A stretch of DNA of 64,000 nt from Pseudomonas brassicacearum (lineage in GTDB: Bacteria > Pseudomonadota > Gammaproteobacteria > Pseudomonadales > Pseudomonadaceae), in the NCBI RefSeq assembly GCF_000585995.1, contig NZ_CP007410.1, forward strand, positions 372,001 to 436,000, in the 5' to 3' direction. The position numbers and the translations under genes were made by a program. The notes beneath the pieces are model-generated. The model ran no database searches. It worked only from the letters and a program-made list of their open reading frames with translations, and was not told where the DNA came from. Shown here in pieces: positions 8,341 through 16,411 of this stretch. Position 1 is the first letter of the stretch, and each line of letters starts with the position of its first letter.

Positions 8341-8961
8341 TTAGAAGAACGGCAGGATGCTGCTTTCTTCTTCTTTGGGTTTGTCGGCGAGGGGGCATTC
8401 GGGGCGCTGGCCGTAATCAGCGCTGACACAAGGTTTGACACGGCGTTTCTGCGCCAGGGACATGCGCTGCATATGGAAGGGCTGGTTGGCGGTGCGTTCG
8501 ACGATGCGGTCTTGCTCATCGAGGATTTCCACCGCCAGATGATGGGTGCCTCGATCAATGTTGCTCAGGGCAAACACCGGGCTTGGCCCCGGTGCGCCCG
8601 TGGGTTGGCCGTCGAGCAGCAGGCGGTAGCGGTGGCCTTTTTGCAGCTGGGGTTCGCTGGTGGCGCTGACGATCAGCTCCCCGGCAGTGCTGCGTATCGT
8701 GGCGTCTGGTTCGGGGATCAATAGGCGCAGCATTTCGTAATGGAACAGCGGCTCGGACGGCGCTTTGGGCGTTGGCGTCGGGGCAGTACCTGGGGGTGAC
8801 GGCATCCGGTTGCCGGGTGGCAGCTGCACTTTCTTCGCATTGCCGGGGCGCGGCTGATCGGTGAAGACGCGATTGCCTTGGGCATCGATGTAGGTATAGA
8901 CCTGCGCCACGCCCGGCAGCGCGACCAGCGAGAGGCTCAGGGCGAGCAGCCAGCGGATCAC
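8341..8961 (-). CDS. DUF4124-domain exported protein (second of pair)
   Basis: This 206-residue protein has a signal peptide (MIRWLLALSLSLVALPGVAQ) followed by the DUF4124 signature VYTYIDAQGNRVFTDQPRPG, a Pro-rich linker, and a beta-rich domain with the motif YRLLLDGQPTGAPGPSPVFALSNIDRGTHHLAVEILD. Its neighbour at 8958-9479 has the same architecture, so the two probably arose by duplication. The 4-bp ATGA overlap between them implies one transcript. The molecular function is not known; export to the periplasm is inferred from the signal peptide. Confidence 0.85.
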   Translation of the reverse strand: MIRWLLALSLSLVALPGVAQVYTYIDAQGNRVFTDQPRPGNAKKVQLPPGNRMPSPPGTAPTPTPKAPSEPLFHYEMLRLLIPEPDATIRSTAGELIVSATSEPQLQKGHRYRLLLDGQPTGAPGPSPVFALSNIDRGTHHLAVEILDEQDRIVERTANQPFHMQRMSLAQKRRVKPCVSADYGQRPECPLADKPKEEESSILPFF

Positions 8962-9479
8962 GGCTGGTGCACCCGTTGCACGGTGAAAGTCACGGTTTCG
9001 CTCTGTTGCACGAGATGTTCCCCGTCGATGACTTGCACCGCCAGGCTGTGCTCGCCCCGATCGATGTTCACCAATTGCAGGCGCGGCACGTTGGTCGACT
9101 GGCCATAGGGTTGCCCATCCAGCAGCAGCCGGAACAGATGGGGACTTTGCAGGCGCGGTTGAGCCCGAACGCCAACGGTGAACGTGCCGTTATTGGCGCG
9201 CAGGGCCTCCTCGGTAGGAATGTCCGTCAATTCCAGCACCTCATAGGCGTTGCGTGGTTCGTCCTTGGCTGCGGGCGCGGGTGCTGTGGGCGCGTTCGGG
9301 CTGGCAGGGGGCTGGCGTTCGATGCTGTTGAGCGGCGGCAATTCTACCGTCTGGGCCGGTACGCCTTGGGGCGGCTGGTTGCTGTAGGCGGTATTGCCTT
9401 CGGCGTCGGTGTACTTGTAGATCTGGGCAGCGGCAGGCAGCGCCAATAGCAGCAACAACATTGGAAAACTACGACCCAT
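8958..9479 (-). CDS. DUF4124-domain exported protein (first of pair)
   Basis: This 173-residue protein has a signal peptide (MLLLLLALPAAAQ region), the DUF4124 motif IYKYTDAEGNTAYSNQPPQG, and a C-terminal beta domain with HLFRLLLDGQPYGQS and LVNIDRGEHSLAVQVIDGE. These parallel the corresponding segments of the downstream paralogue. It precedes that gene with a 4-bp overlap and lies between the chorismate mutase gene and ntrBC, all on the minus strand. The function is unknown. Confidence 0.85.
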   Translation of the reverse strand: MGRSFPMLLLLLALPAAAQIYKYTDAEGNTAYSNQPPQGVPAQTVELPPLNSIERQPPASPNAPTAPAPAAKDEPRNAYEVLELTDIPTEEALRANNGTFTVGVRAQPRLQSPHLFRLLLDGQPYGQSTNVPRLQLVNIDRGEHSLAVQVIDGEHLVQQSETVTFTVQRVHQP

Positions 9480-9561
9480 AAAATCGACCGAAAACTAAAA
9501 GTGTTGGGTTGCAGCATAGGTCAGGGAGGGTCATTGGCCCAAGTTGTTGCACGCAACGCCT

Positions 9562-9648
9562 GTGGGAGCGGGCTTGCTCGCGAAAGCGGTGTGTCAGTCA
9601 CCTGGATGTTGGCTGTACTGGCCCCTTCGCGAGCAAGCCCGCTCCCAC
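9562..9648. repeat. REP pair (REPIN), type A
   Basis: Inverted type A palindromes lie between the chorismate mutase gene and the DUF4124 pair. Confidence 0.93.
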
Positions 9649-9669
9649 ATTGGCTCGGTGTCGTTTGTC

Positions 9670-10227
9670 TCAGACTTTTGGAGCGATACACAGCTCTGCG
9701 GTCGCCCGGATCAGGGCAAGCCGGTGCACCGGGTGTTGCTTGTTGCTGTGGGTGGCCTGGGCCAGCCATTGCGGGCACTGCGGGTCGGTGCGGTAGGGGG
9801 CGAAGTCGGCCAGTTGCTGCAGCAGGCGCTTTTGCAATCGGTCAAGCTGCGGACGAATCTGTCCCACCAGGTCCGGGCGTGGCAGGTCCGGGGCCTTGCC
9901 TTCCAAAGTCCAGTCGGACAAGTTGATGTATTGCACCAGTTTGTTGGCTTCTATCTGGGCGGCGAAAAAAGCTTCCACGGTTTCGCTCGTCAGCTTGTAG
10001 GCCGGCGCCTGGGCGACGGCGGCAGCAATGACTTCACGCTCGCGCTGACGGTCTTCTACCGGTTTATGACTGTCCCATTTGCTCAAGGCTACCTGGTCGG
10101 CGATGGCCAGGCGTTCGCCAATGGCGTTCAGCAGCGGGGTCAGGGCTTCGGGGGCGGGAGCGGCTTGCGCGGCGGTGGACAGCAGCGCGGCACAGAGGGC
10201 AAGGCCAAGTTTGAAGCGCAAAGTCAT
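9670..10227 (-). CDS. Exported chorismate mutase (AroQ gamma class)
   Basis: This 185-residue protein begins with a signal peptide (MTLRFKLGLALCAALLSTAAQAA). It then matches the periplasmic gamma class of AroQ chorismate mutases: the helix-1 motif ERLAIADQVALSKWDSHKPVEDRQREREV contains the catalytic Arg/Lys positions, and AFFAAQIEANKLVQY belongs to the second catalytic helix. Chorismate mutase converts chorismate to prephenate. In this class the enzyme is exported, and why it is needed outside the cytoplasm is unresolved. It is a single gene between glnA and the DUF4124 pair. It is distinct from the cytoplasmic PheA-fused enzyme expected elsewhere. Confidence 0.85.
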   Translation of the reverse strand: MTLRFKLGLALCAALLSTAAQAAPAPEALTPLLNAIGERLAIADQVALSKWDSHKPVEDRQREREVIAAAVAQAPAYKLTSETVEAFFAAQIEANKLVQYINLSDWTLEGKAPDLPRPDLVGQIRPQLDRLQKRLLQQLADFAPYRTDPQCPQWLAQATHSNKQHPVHRLALIRATAELCIAPKV

Positions 10228-10285
10228 GGGCAGTCTCGTCTTCTAGGGAGGAACAACGAGCCATCATGCACGCAACCTGTGCCCA

Positions 10286-10311
10286 TAAAAAAGGCCTCCC
10301 GAAGGAGGCCT
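10286..10311 (-). terminator. Terminator of glnA
   Basis: On the minus strand GGCCTCC-TTCG-GGAGGCC is followed by TTTTTTA, about 40 bp after the glnA stop. Confidence 0.9.
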
Positions 10312-10347
10312 CTCTTTATTCACGCCGCGTGTTGCGACGCTACCGGA

Positions 10348-11754
10348 TCAGCAGCTGTAGTACAGCTCGTATTCCAGTGGGTGTACGAAGGTGCGAACCT
10401 TGATTTCTTCTTCGCTTTTCAGTGCGATGTAAGCATCGATGAAGTCATCGCTGAATACGCCGCCCTTGGTCAGGAACGCACGGCCCTTGTCCAACTCTTC
10501 CAGGGCTTCTTTCAGGCTGCCGCAAACCTGTGGGATTTCCTTGGCCTCTTCAGGCGGCAGGTCATACAGGTTTTTGTCAGCGGCATCGCCAGGGTGGATC
10601 TTGTTCTGGATACCGTCCAGGCCGGCCATCATCAGAGCAGCGAAGGCCAGGTATGGGTTGGCAGCCGGATCCGGGAAGCGAGCTTCGATACGGCGAGCTT
10701 TAGGGCTGTTCACGTAAGGAATACGGATCGAGGCGGAACGGTTACGAGCCGAGTAGGCCAGCATGACCGGTGCTTCGAAGCCTGGTACCAGACGCTTGTA
10801 GGAGTTGGTCGACGGGTTGGTGAAGCCGTTCAGGGCCTTACCGTGCTTGATGATACCGCCGATGAAGTACAGGGCGGTGTCCGACAGGCCGGCATAGCCT
10901 TCGCCTGCGAAGGTGTTCTTGCCGTCTTTGGAGATCGACATGTGAACGTGCATGCCCGAACCGTTATCGCCGTACAGAGGCTTAGGCATGAAGGTCGCGG
11001 TACGACCGTATGCATCGGCAACGTTGTGTACGCAGTACTTCAGGGTCTGGACTTCGTCAGCCTTCTTGACCAGCGTGTTGAATTTCACGCCGATTTCGTT
11101 CTGGCCGGCAGTCGCCACTTCGTGGTGGTGAACTTCGACGGTCTGGCCCATCTCTTCCAGTGCGTTGCACATGGAGGTACGGATTTCGTGGTCGAAATCG
11201 AACGGAGGAACCGGGAAGTACCCGCCTTTGATGCCTGGGCGGTGGCCTTTGTTGCCGCCTTCCACGTCCTGGTCGGACATCCACGAACCTTGTTCGGAGA
11301 AGATCTTGAACATGGAGCCGGAGATGTCGGACTTGAATTTGACCGAGTCGAAGATGAAGAACTCAGGCTCCGGACCGAAGAAAGCGGTGTCGCCGATACC
11401 GGTGGACTTCAGGTATTCCTCGGCGCGGTGGGCGATGGCGCGTGGGTCGCGGTCATAGCCTTGCATGGTGGACGGTTCGATGATGTCGCAGACCAGGATC
11501 AGGGTCGGCTCTTCGGTGAACGGGTCCAGGACGGCGGTTTCGTCGTCCGGCATCAGGATCATGTCGGAGGCTTCGATGCCTTTCCAGCCAGAGATGGAGG
11601 AGCCGTCGAACATTTTCCCGATTTCAAAGAATTCGTCGTCCAGCGCATCACGGGCCGGCATGGTCACGTGATGTTGAGTACCTTTGGTGTCAGTGAAGCG
11701 CAGATCAATCCACTTGACGTCATGATCTTTGATGAGTTGAACCGACTTCGACAT
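10348..11754 (-). CDS. glnA: Glutamine synthetase type I
   Basis: This 468-residue enzyme has the GS-I length and motifs: [11 protein letters not shown] and [11 protein letters not shown] (metal site), GYFPVPP, the [14 protein letters not shown] segment, [16 protein letters not shown], and [16 protein letters not shown]. The adenylylation loop NLYDLPPEE carries the Tyr that GlnE modifies. It makes glutamine from glutamate, ammonia and ATP. A sigma-54 promoter and two NtrC-like sites lie upstream, and the gene has its own terminator. It is therefore a separate nitrogen-controlled unit, although it lies on the same strand as ntrBC. Confidence 0.98.
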   Translation of the reverse strand: MSKSVQLIKDHDVKWIDLRFTDTKGTQHHVTMPARDALDDEFFEIGKMFDGSSISGWKGIEASDMILMPDDETAVLDPFTEEPTLILVCDIIEPSTMQGYDRDPRAIAHRAEEYLKSTGIGDTAFFGPEPEFFIFDSVKFKSDISGSMFKIFSEQGSWMSDQDVEGGNKGHRPGIKGGYFPVPPFDFDHEIRTSMCNALEEMGQTVEVHHHEVATAGQNEIGVKFNTLVKKADEVQTLKYCVHNVADAYGRTATFMPKPLYGDNGSGMHVHMSISKDGKNTFAGEGYAGLSDTALYFIGGIIKHGKALNGFTNPSTNSYKRLVPGFEAPVMLAYSARNRSASIRIPYVNSPKARRIEARFPDPAANPYLAFAALMMAGLDGIQNKIHPGDAADKNLYDLPPEEAKEIPQVCGSLKEALEELDKGRAFLTKGGVFSDDFIDAYIALKSEEEIKVRTFVHPLEYELYYSC

Positions 11755-11850
11755 ATGTCCTCCGGGTGGCTTCGGGCGGGTAGTGGAGTGCCCTTAGATA
11801 TGGGTGATGCCGGCGCGAATACTCTGCCATGGCAACCTGCCTCACAAGGG

Positions 11851-11866
11851 AGCAATTTGCATGCCA
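11851..11866 (-). promoter_or_regulatory. Sigma-54 promoter of glnA
   Basis: The minus strand reads TGGCATGCAAATTGCT, with GG and GC correctly spaced. The predicted start is near 11840, leaving an ~85-nt leader before the glnA ATG. Confidence 0.88.
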
Positions 11867-11938
11867 GTGCCCCAGCATGGGTTTTTTGCACCAAATCCAC
11901 GCTTTTAAAGGCCTGAATCGAAGATTGTCAGACAATCA

Positions 11939-11985
11939 TGCACTGCAATGTGGCATTAGATATGAGTAACGACCTGTTTTGGTGC
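11939..11985. promoter_or_regulatory. Two NtrC-like enhancer sites of glnA
   Basis: On the minus strand TGCCACATTGCAGTGCA (11939-11955) and GCACCAAAACAGGTC (11971-11985) resemble TGCACC-N5-GGTGCA. They are centred about 107 and 138 bp upstream of the predicted start, close to the -108/-140 arrangement known for enteric glnA. The second overlaps a perfect palindrome, GTTTTG-GTGCGCA-CAAAAC (11976-11994). Confidence 0.6.
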
Positions 11986-12034
11986 GCACAAAACCATCTG
12001 CACATTAACTGGTTAAACCTTGAGCAATTTCCGC

Positions 12035-12040
12035 TATAAT
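12035..12040 (+). promoter_or_regulatory. -10 element of thiI promoter
   Basis: A consensus TATAAT lies 42 bp upstream of the thiI ATG in the region divergent from glnA. The corresponding -35 region (GTTAAA) is poor. Confidence 0.5.
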
Positions 12041-12082
12041 CCGCGCCCCCCTTTTTCGGCTGGCCGTTCGCGCGCTGTTTTC

Positions 12083-13537
12083 ATGAAACTAATCGTAAAA
12101 GTCTTCCCCGAGATCACCATCAAGAGCCGCCCGGTACGGATGCGTTTCATCCGCCAGTTGGCCAAGAACATCCGTACCGTGCTCCGAGATCTGGATCCGG
12201 TCGTGGTGGTGAACGGCGTGTGGGACAACCTCGAGCTGGAAACCCGCGTCAGCGAACCCAAGGTCCTGAAGGAAATGACCGAGCGCCTGAGCTGCATGCC
12301 GGGCATCGCGCATTTCCTGCAGGTCGATGAATATCCGCTGGGGGATTTCGACGACATCCTGGCCAAGTGCAAGCTTCATTATGGCGACGCCCTGGCCGGC
12401 AAGATTTTTTCGGTGCGCTGCAAGCGTGCCGGCAAGCACCCGTTCAGTTCGATGGACGTGGAGAAATACGTCGGTAGCCAGTTGCGCCAACAGTGCGGTG
12501 CCGCCGGTATTTCGTTGAAAGACCCGCAGGTCGAAGTGCGCATCGAAATTCGCGACCAGCGGCTGTTCGTGATCCACAGCCAGCACAACAGCATCGGTGG
12601 TTATCCGCTGGGTTCGCTGGAGCAGACCCTGGTGCTGATGTCCGGTGGCTTCGACTCCACGGTGGCGGCCTACCAGATCATGCGTCGCGGATTGATGAGC
12701 CATTTCTGCTTCTTCAACCTCGGCGGGCGCGCCCATGAACTGGGCGTGATGGAAGTGGCGCACTTCATCTGGAAGAAGTACGGCAGCTCCCAACGCGTGT
12801 TATTTGTGAGTGTGCCGTTCGAAGAAGTGCTGGGCGAGATTCTCGGCAAAGTCGATAACAGTCATATGGGCGTCATTTTGAAGCGTATGATGTTGCGCGC
12901 TGCTTCACGAATTGCCGACCGCCTGCAAATCGACGCGCTGGTGACCGGCGAGGCGATCTCCCAGGTATCGAGCCAGACGTTGCCGAACCTGTCGGTAATC
13001 GACTGCGTGACCGAGAAGCTGGTCTTGCGTCCACTGATCGCCAGCCACAAGCAGGACATCATCGACCAGGCCAACGACATCGGCACCGCCGATTTCGCCA
13101 AGCACATGCCCGAGTATTGCGGGGTCATCTCGGTGAACCCCAAGACCCATGCCAAGCGCGGGCGCGTGGAGCATGAAGAGAAAGAATTCGACATGGCGAT
13201 CCTCGAGCGTGCGCTCGAAAACGCCAGGCTGGTGCCGATCGATCGCGTCATCGATGAATTGGGCCAGGACATCCAAATTGAAGAAGTCGGCGAAGCGCTT
13301 GCCGGTCAGATCATCATCGACATCCGTCACCCGGACGATGCTGAAGACGACCCGCTGAGCATCGCCGGCATCGAGGTAAAAACGATGCCGTTCTATGCAG
13401 TGAACGCGCGTTTCAAGGAACTGGACCCTACTCGCCAGTACCTGCTGTATTGCGACAAAGGCGTGATGAGTCGCCTGCATGCCCACCATTTGCTCAGTGA
13501 GGGGCATGCCAATGTGCGCGTTTATCGACCGAGCTAA
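12083..13537 (+). CDS. thiI: tRNA 4-thiouridine synthetase ThiI
   Basis: This 484-residue enzyme activates U8 of tRNA with ATP and transfers sulfur to it; it also supplies sulfur for thiamine thiazole synthesis. The order is an N-terminal ferredoxin-like domain plus THUMP domain (to about 165), a PP-loop ATP pyrophosphatase domain (signature SGGFDST in [14 protein letters not shown]), and a C-terminal rhodanese domain with the active-site Cys in [10 protein letters not shown]. The rhodanese extension is the enterobacterial/pseudomonad form. The ATG at 12083 gives the standard [15 protein letters not shown] start and was chosen over an upstream in-frame codon. Confidence 0.96.
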   Translation: MKLIVKVFPEITIKSRPVRMRFIRQLAKNIRTVLRDLDPVVVVNGVWDNLELETRVSEPKVLKEMTERLSCMPGIAHFLQVDEYPLGDFDDILAKCKLHYGDALAGKIFSVRCKRAGKHPFSSMDVEKYVGSQLRQQCGAAGISLKDPQVEVRIEIRDQRLFVIHSQHNSIGGYPLGSLEQTLVLMSGGFDSTVAAYQIMRRGLMSHFCFFNLGGRAHELGVMEVAHFIWKKYGSSQRVLFVSVPFEEVLGEILGKVDNSHMGVILKRMMLRAASRIADRLQIDALVTGEAISQVSSQTLPNLSVIDCVTEKLVLRPLIASHKQDIIDQANDIGTADFAKHMPEYCGVISVNPKTHAKRGRVEHEEKEFDMAILERALENARLVPIDRVIDELGQDIQIEEVGEALAGQIIIDIRHPDDAEDDPLSIAGIEVKTMPFYAVNARFKELDPTRQYLLYCDKGVMSRLHAHHLLSEGHANVRVYRPS

Positions 13538-13675
13538 GTGCCCGGGGCTGTTTGCCTGTGGCCTGCGTCACCGGCCCCCCGACGCCGCCGACAGGCTGTA
13601 ACGGCTTTGTCGGACTCAACGTAAATCGCTGCCACGACCTGTCAGCACACCGAATCCTCTGATCGAGATACACAA

Positions 13676-15496
13676 GTGATCGAAAATCTACGCAACATCG
13701 CCATCATTGCTCACGTTGACCATGGTAAGACCACCCTGGTAGACAAACTCTTGCGTCAATCCGGCACCCTGGAGCGCAACGAGCTCAACGACGAGCGCGT
13801 GATGGACTCCAACGACCAGGAGAAAGAGCGCGGTATTACCATCCTGGCGAAAAACACCGCCATCAACTGGAACGGCTACCACATCAACATCGTGGACACC
13901 CCGGGCCACGCCGACTTCGGTGGTGAAGTAGAGCGCGTGATGTCGATGGTCGACTCCGTGCTGCTGCTGGTCGATGCCCAGGACGGCCCTATGCCGCAAA
14001 CCCGCTTCGTGACCAAGAAGGCTTTCGAAGCCGGCCTGCGTCCGATCGTGGTCATCAACAAGGTTGACCGTCCAGGCGCGCGTCCGGACTGGGTCCTGGA
14101 CCAGATCTTCGACCTGTTCGACAACCTGGGTGCCACCGAAGAACAGCTGGACTTCAAAGTCGTCTACGCCTCGGCCCTGAACGGTATTGCCGGTCTGGAC
14201 CACACCGACATGGCCGAAGACATGACCCCGCTGTACCAGTCGATCGTCGACGACGTACCCGCGCCGAAAGTCGACCGTGACGGTCCGTTCCAGATGCAAA
14301 TCTCGGCCCTGGACTACAACAGCTTCCTGGGTGTGATCGGCGTTGGCCGTATCGCCCGTGGTCGCATCAAGCCGAACACCCCGGTTGTGGCGATCGACGC
14401 CGACGGCAAGAAGCGCAACGGTCGTATCCTCAAGCTGATGGGTCACCACGGTCTGCACCGTATCGACGTTGAAGAAGCGGCAGCCGGCGACATCGTCTGC
14501 ATCAGCGGCTTCGACCAGCTGTTCATCTCCGACACCCTGTGCGACCCGATGAACGTCGAAGCGATGAAGCCGTTGACCGTCGACGAGCCAACCGTTTCCA
14601 TGACCTTCCAGGTCAACGACTCGCCATTCTGCGGTAAAGAAGGCAAGTTCGTGACCAGCCGTAACATCAAGGAACGCCTGGACAAAGAGCTGCTCTACAA
14701 CGTGGCCCTGCGCGTTGAAGAAGGCGATTCGGCCGACAAGTTCAAGGTTTCCGGCCGTGGTGAGCTGCACCTTTCGGTTCTGATCGAAACCATGCGTCGC
14801 GAAGGCTTCGAAATGGGCGTGGGTCGTCCTGAAGTGATCATCCGTATGGTTGACGGCGTCAAGCACGAACCGTACGAAAACGTGACCATCGACCTGCCGG
14901 AAGAATCCCAGGGCGCGATCATGGAGCAAATGGGCCTGCGTAAGGGCGACCTGACCAACATGGTTCCGGATGGCAAGGGCCGTGTGCGCCTTGAGTACAA
15001 CATCCCGGCCCGTGGCCTGATCGGTTTCCGTAACGAGTTCCTGACCCTGACCTCCGGTGGCGGCATCCTGACTTCGATCTTCGATCGTTACGACGTGATG
15101 AAGTCCGGCGACATGTCCGGCCGTCAGAACGGCGTGCTGGTATCGGTTGCGACCGGCAAGGCACTGACCTACTCGCTGGAAACCCTGCAAGCCCGTGGCA
15201 AGCTGTTCGTTGAACACGGCCAGGATATCTACGAAGGTCAAATCGTCGGCCTGAACAGCCGCGACAACGACCTGGGTGTGAACCCGACCAAAGGCAAGAA
15301 GCTCGACAACATGCGTGCTTCGGGCAAAGACGAAACCATCGCCCTGGTTCCGCCGGTCAAGTTCACCCTGGAGCAGGCGCTGGAGTTCGTGCAAGAAGAC
15401 GAACTGTGCGAAGTGACGCCGAAGTCCATCCGTCTTCGTAAGAAGATCCTGGGCGAAAGCGAGCGTACCCGCGCTGCCAAGAAAAGCGGTAACTGA
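13676..15496 (+). CDS. typA: Ribosome-associated GTPase TypA/BipA
   Basis: This 606-residue translational GTPase has G1 AHVDHGKT, G3 [10 protein letters not shown] and G4 NKVD, followed by EF-G-like domains and the BipA-specific C-terminal domain ([18 protein letters not shown]). It binds the ribosome and supports subunit assembly and stress adaptation. The start is a GTG at 13676, giving [17 protein letters not shown] as in homologues. It is a monocistronic gene closed by a strong terminator. Confidence 0.97.
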   Translation: MIENLRNIAIIAHVDHGKTTLVDKLLRQSGTLERNELNDERVMDSNDQEKERGITILAKNTAINWNGYHINIVDTPGHADFGGEVERVMSMVDSVLLLVDAQDGPMPQTRFVTKKAFEAGLRPIVVINKVDRPGARPDWVLDQIFDLFDNLGATEEQLDFKVVYASALNGIAGLDHTDMAEDMTPLYQSIVDDVPAPKVDRDGPFQMQISALDYNSFLGVIGVGRIARGRIKPNTPVVAIDADGKKRNGRILKLMGHHGLHRIDVEEAAAGDIVCISGFDQLFISDTLCDPMNVEAMKPLTVDEPTVSMTFQVNDSPFCGKEGKFVTSRNIKERLDKELLYNVALRVEEGDSADKFKVSGRGELHLSVLIETMRREGFEMGVGRPEVIIRMVDGVKHEPYENVTIDLPEESQGAIMEQMGLRKGDLTNMVPDGKGRVRLEYNIPARGLIGFRNEFLTLTSGGGILTSIFDRYDVMKSGDMSGRQNGVLVSVATGKALTYSLETLQARGKLFVEHGQDIYEGQIVGLNSRDNDLGVNPTKGKKLDNMRASGKDETIALVPPVKFTLEQALEFVQEDELCEVTPKSIRLRKKILGESERTRAAKKSGN

Positions 15497-15517
15497 GTTT
15501 CGACTTAGTTAGTGGCT

Positions 15518-15557
15518 GAAAAAAACGCCCCTGATTGTGAGATCAGGGGCGTTTTTT
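15518..15557 (+). terminator. Terminator of typA
   Basis: AAAAAAACGCCCCTGAT-TGTG-ATCAGGGGCGTTTTTTTG is a near-perfect hairpin with A and T tracts on its two sides, so it may act on both strands. Confidence 0.93.
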
Positions 15558-15592
15558 TGTGCCTGGGATTTGTGTGTCGCTTGTCAGGGCCT

Positions 15593-15688
15593 CATCGCGA
15601 GCAAGCTCGCTCCCACAGTTGATTTTCGGTGGGTACAGATTTTGTGTCCGGCATGGGGCCACTGTGGGAGCGAGCTTGCTCGCGATGG
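15593..15688. repeat. REP pair (REPIN), type A
   Basis: Outward-facing copies of GCGAGCAAGCTCGCTCCCAC lie between the convergent typA and YkgJ-family genes. Confidence 0.93.
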
Positions 15689-15721
15689 CGCCGGATCAGG
15701 CACCGCTGAACCGGCAGCCGA

Positions 15722-16162
15722 TCAGAATTTGTCCAACGTCCGCGGATTCCGCTCGCGCTCCACTTCCTTGGGCTTGTAGGCACAATACCCCGGCCGTGGC
15801 CCAATCCGCGGATGGTTGCGGCAGGTGTCCGGGCGCTTCTCATAAATGGTGCACAGCCGGCTCTTGCGGTCCAGATAAAGGCAATCGTTGTTGCTCATGC
15901 GCTGGAGCGTGAAGATTTCCGACTTCTGGTTATAGCGCTCGACGATCCCTTCCTTTTGCAGGCGCTTGGCGATGTTTTTTGGCGGGTCGCCCAGTTCGAA
16001 CTCATCGACGATGCCGATCCGGATCAGGTCCTTGATCTTGGCCTCCACCGGCAGCGTGCAGCAGCTCGATACGCAGGAACCGCACATCGGGGCGGAGTAC
16101 TTGGCCCAGGTATCGAGTCGGTCGATCTCCGCGGCGGCGATCAGGTTGGGCTTCATCATCAA
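15722..16162 (-). CDS. YkgJ-family cysteine-cluster protein
   Basis: This 146-residue protein has a Cys pattern typical of the YkgJ/UPF0153 family of putative metal- or iron-sulfur-binding proteins: MCGSCVSSCCTLPVEAKIKD near the N-terminus, and NDCLYLD, CTIYEKRPDTCR and GYCAY further on. Three consecutive ATG codons begin the frame (16162, 16159, 16156), so the exact start is undetermined. It is a single gene with no operon partner. The function is not known. Confidence 0.85.
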   Translation of the reverse strand: MMMKPNLIAAAEIDRLDTWAKYSAPMCGSCVSSCCTLPVEAKIKDLIRIGIVDEFELGDPPKNIAKRLQKEGIVERYNQKSEIFTLQRMSNNDCLYLDRKSRLCTIYEKRPDTCRNHPRIGPRPGYCAYKPKEVERERNPRTLDKF

Positions 16163-16411
16163 GGTTTACCAGCATGCATCAGGGCGCGCGATCATACCGG
16201 GACTGGTGAAATTTTGAACGACCATCTGCCGGTTTTTTTTCATCTGCGCTAAAACGCCCGAGGACCGGCACGGCCCCTGCATTCATTCGCTCATCCGGCA
16301 ATTCTCTGACGACGATTCTCCGTCGCAGGGAAAAACCACCGAACCAGAGCCTGTGCCGTCTGTCAGACCGACTAGGCTCAGACAATTCCATGCTCGTTCG
16401 AGGTCTCATCA

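Noticed and set aside
13688..15394. 568-codon open frame antisense to typA
   Set aside because: It mirrors a highly expressed GC-rich gene; the His/Val/Asp-rich translation matches no family.
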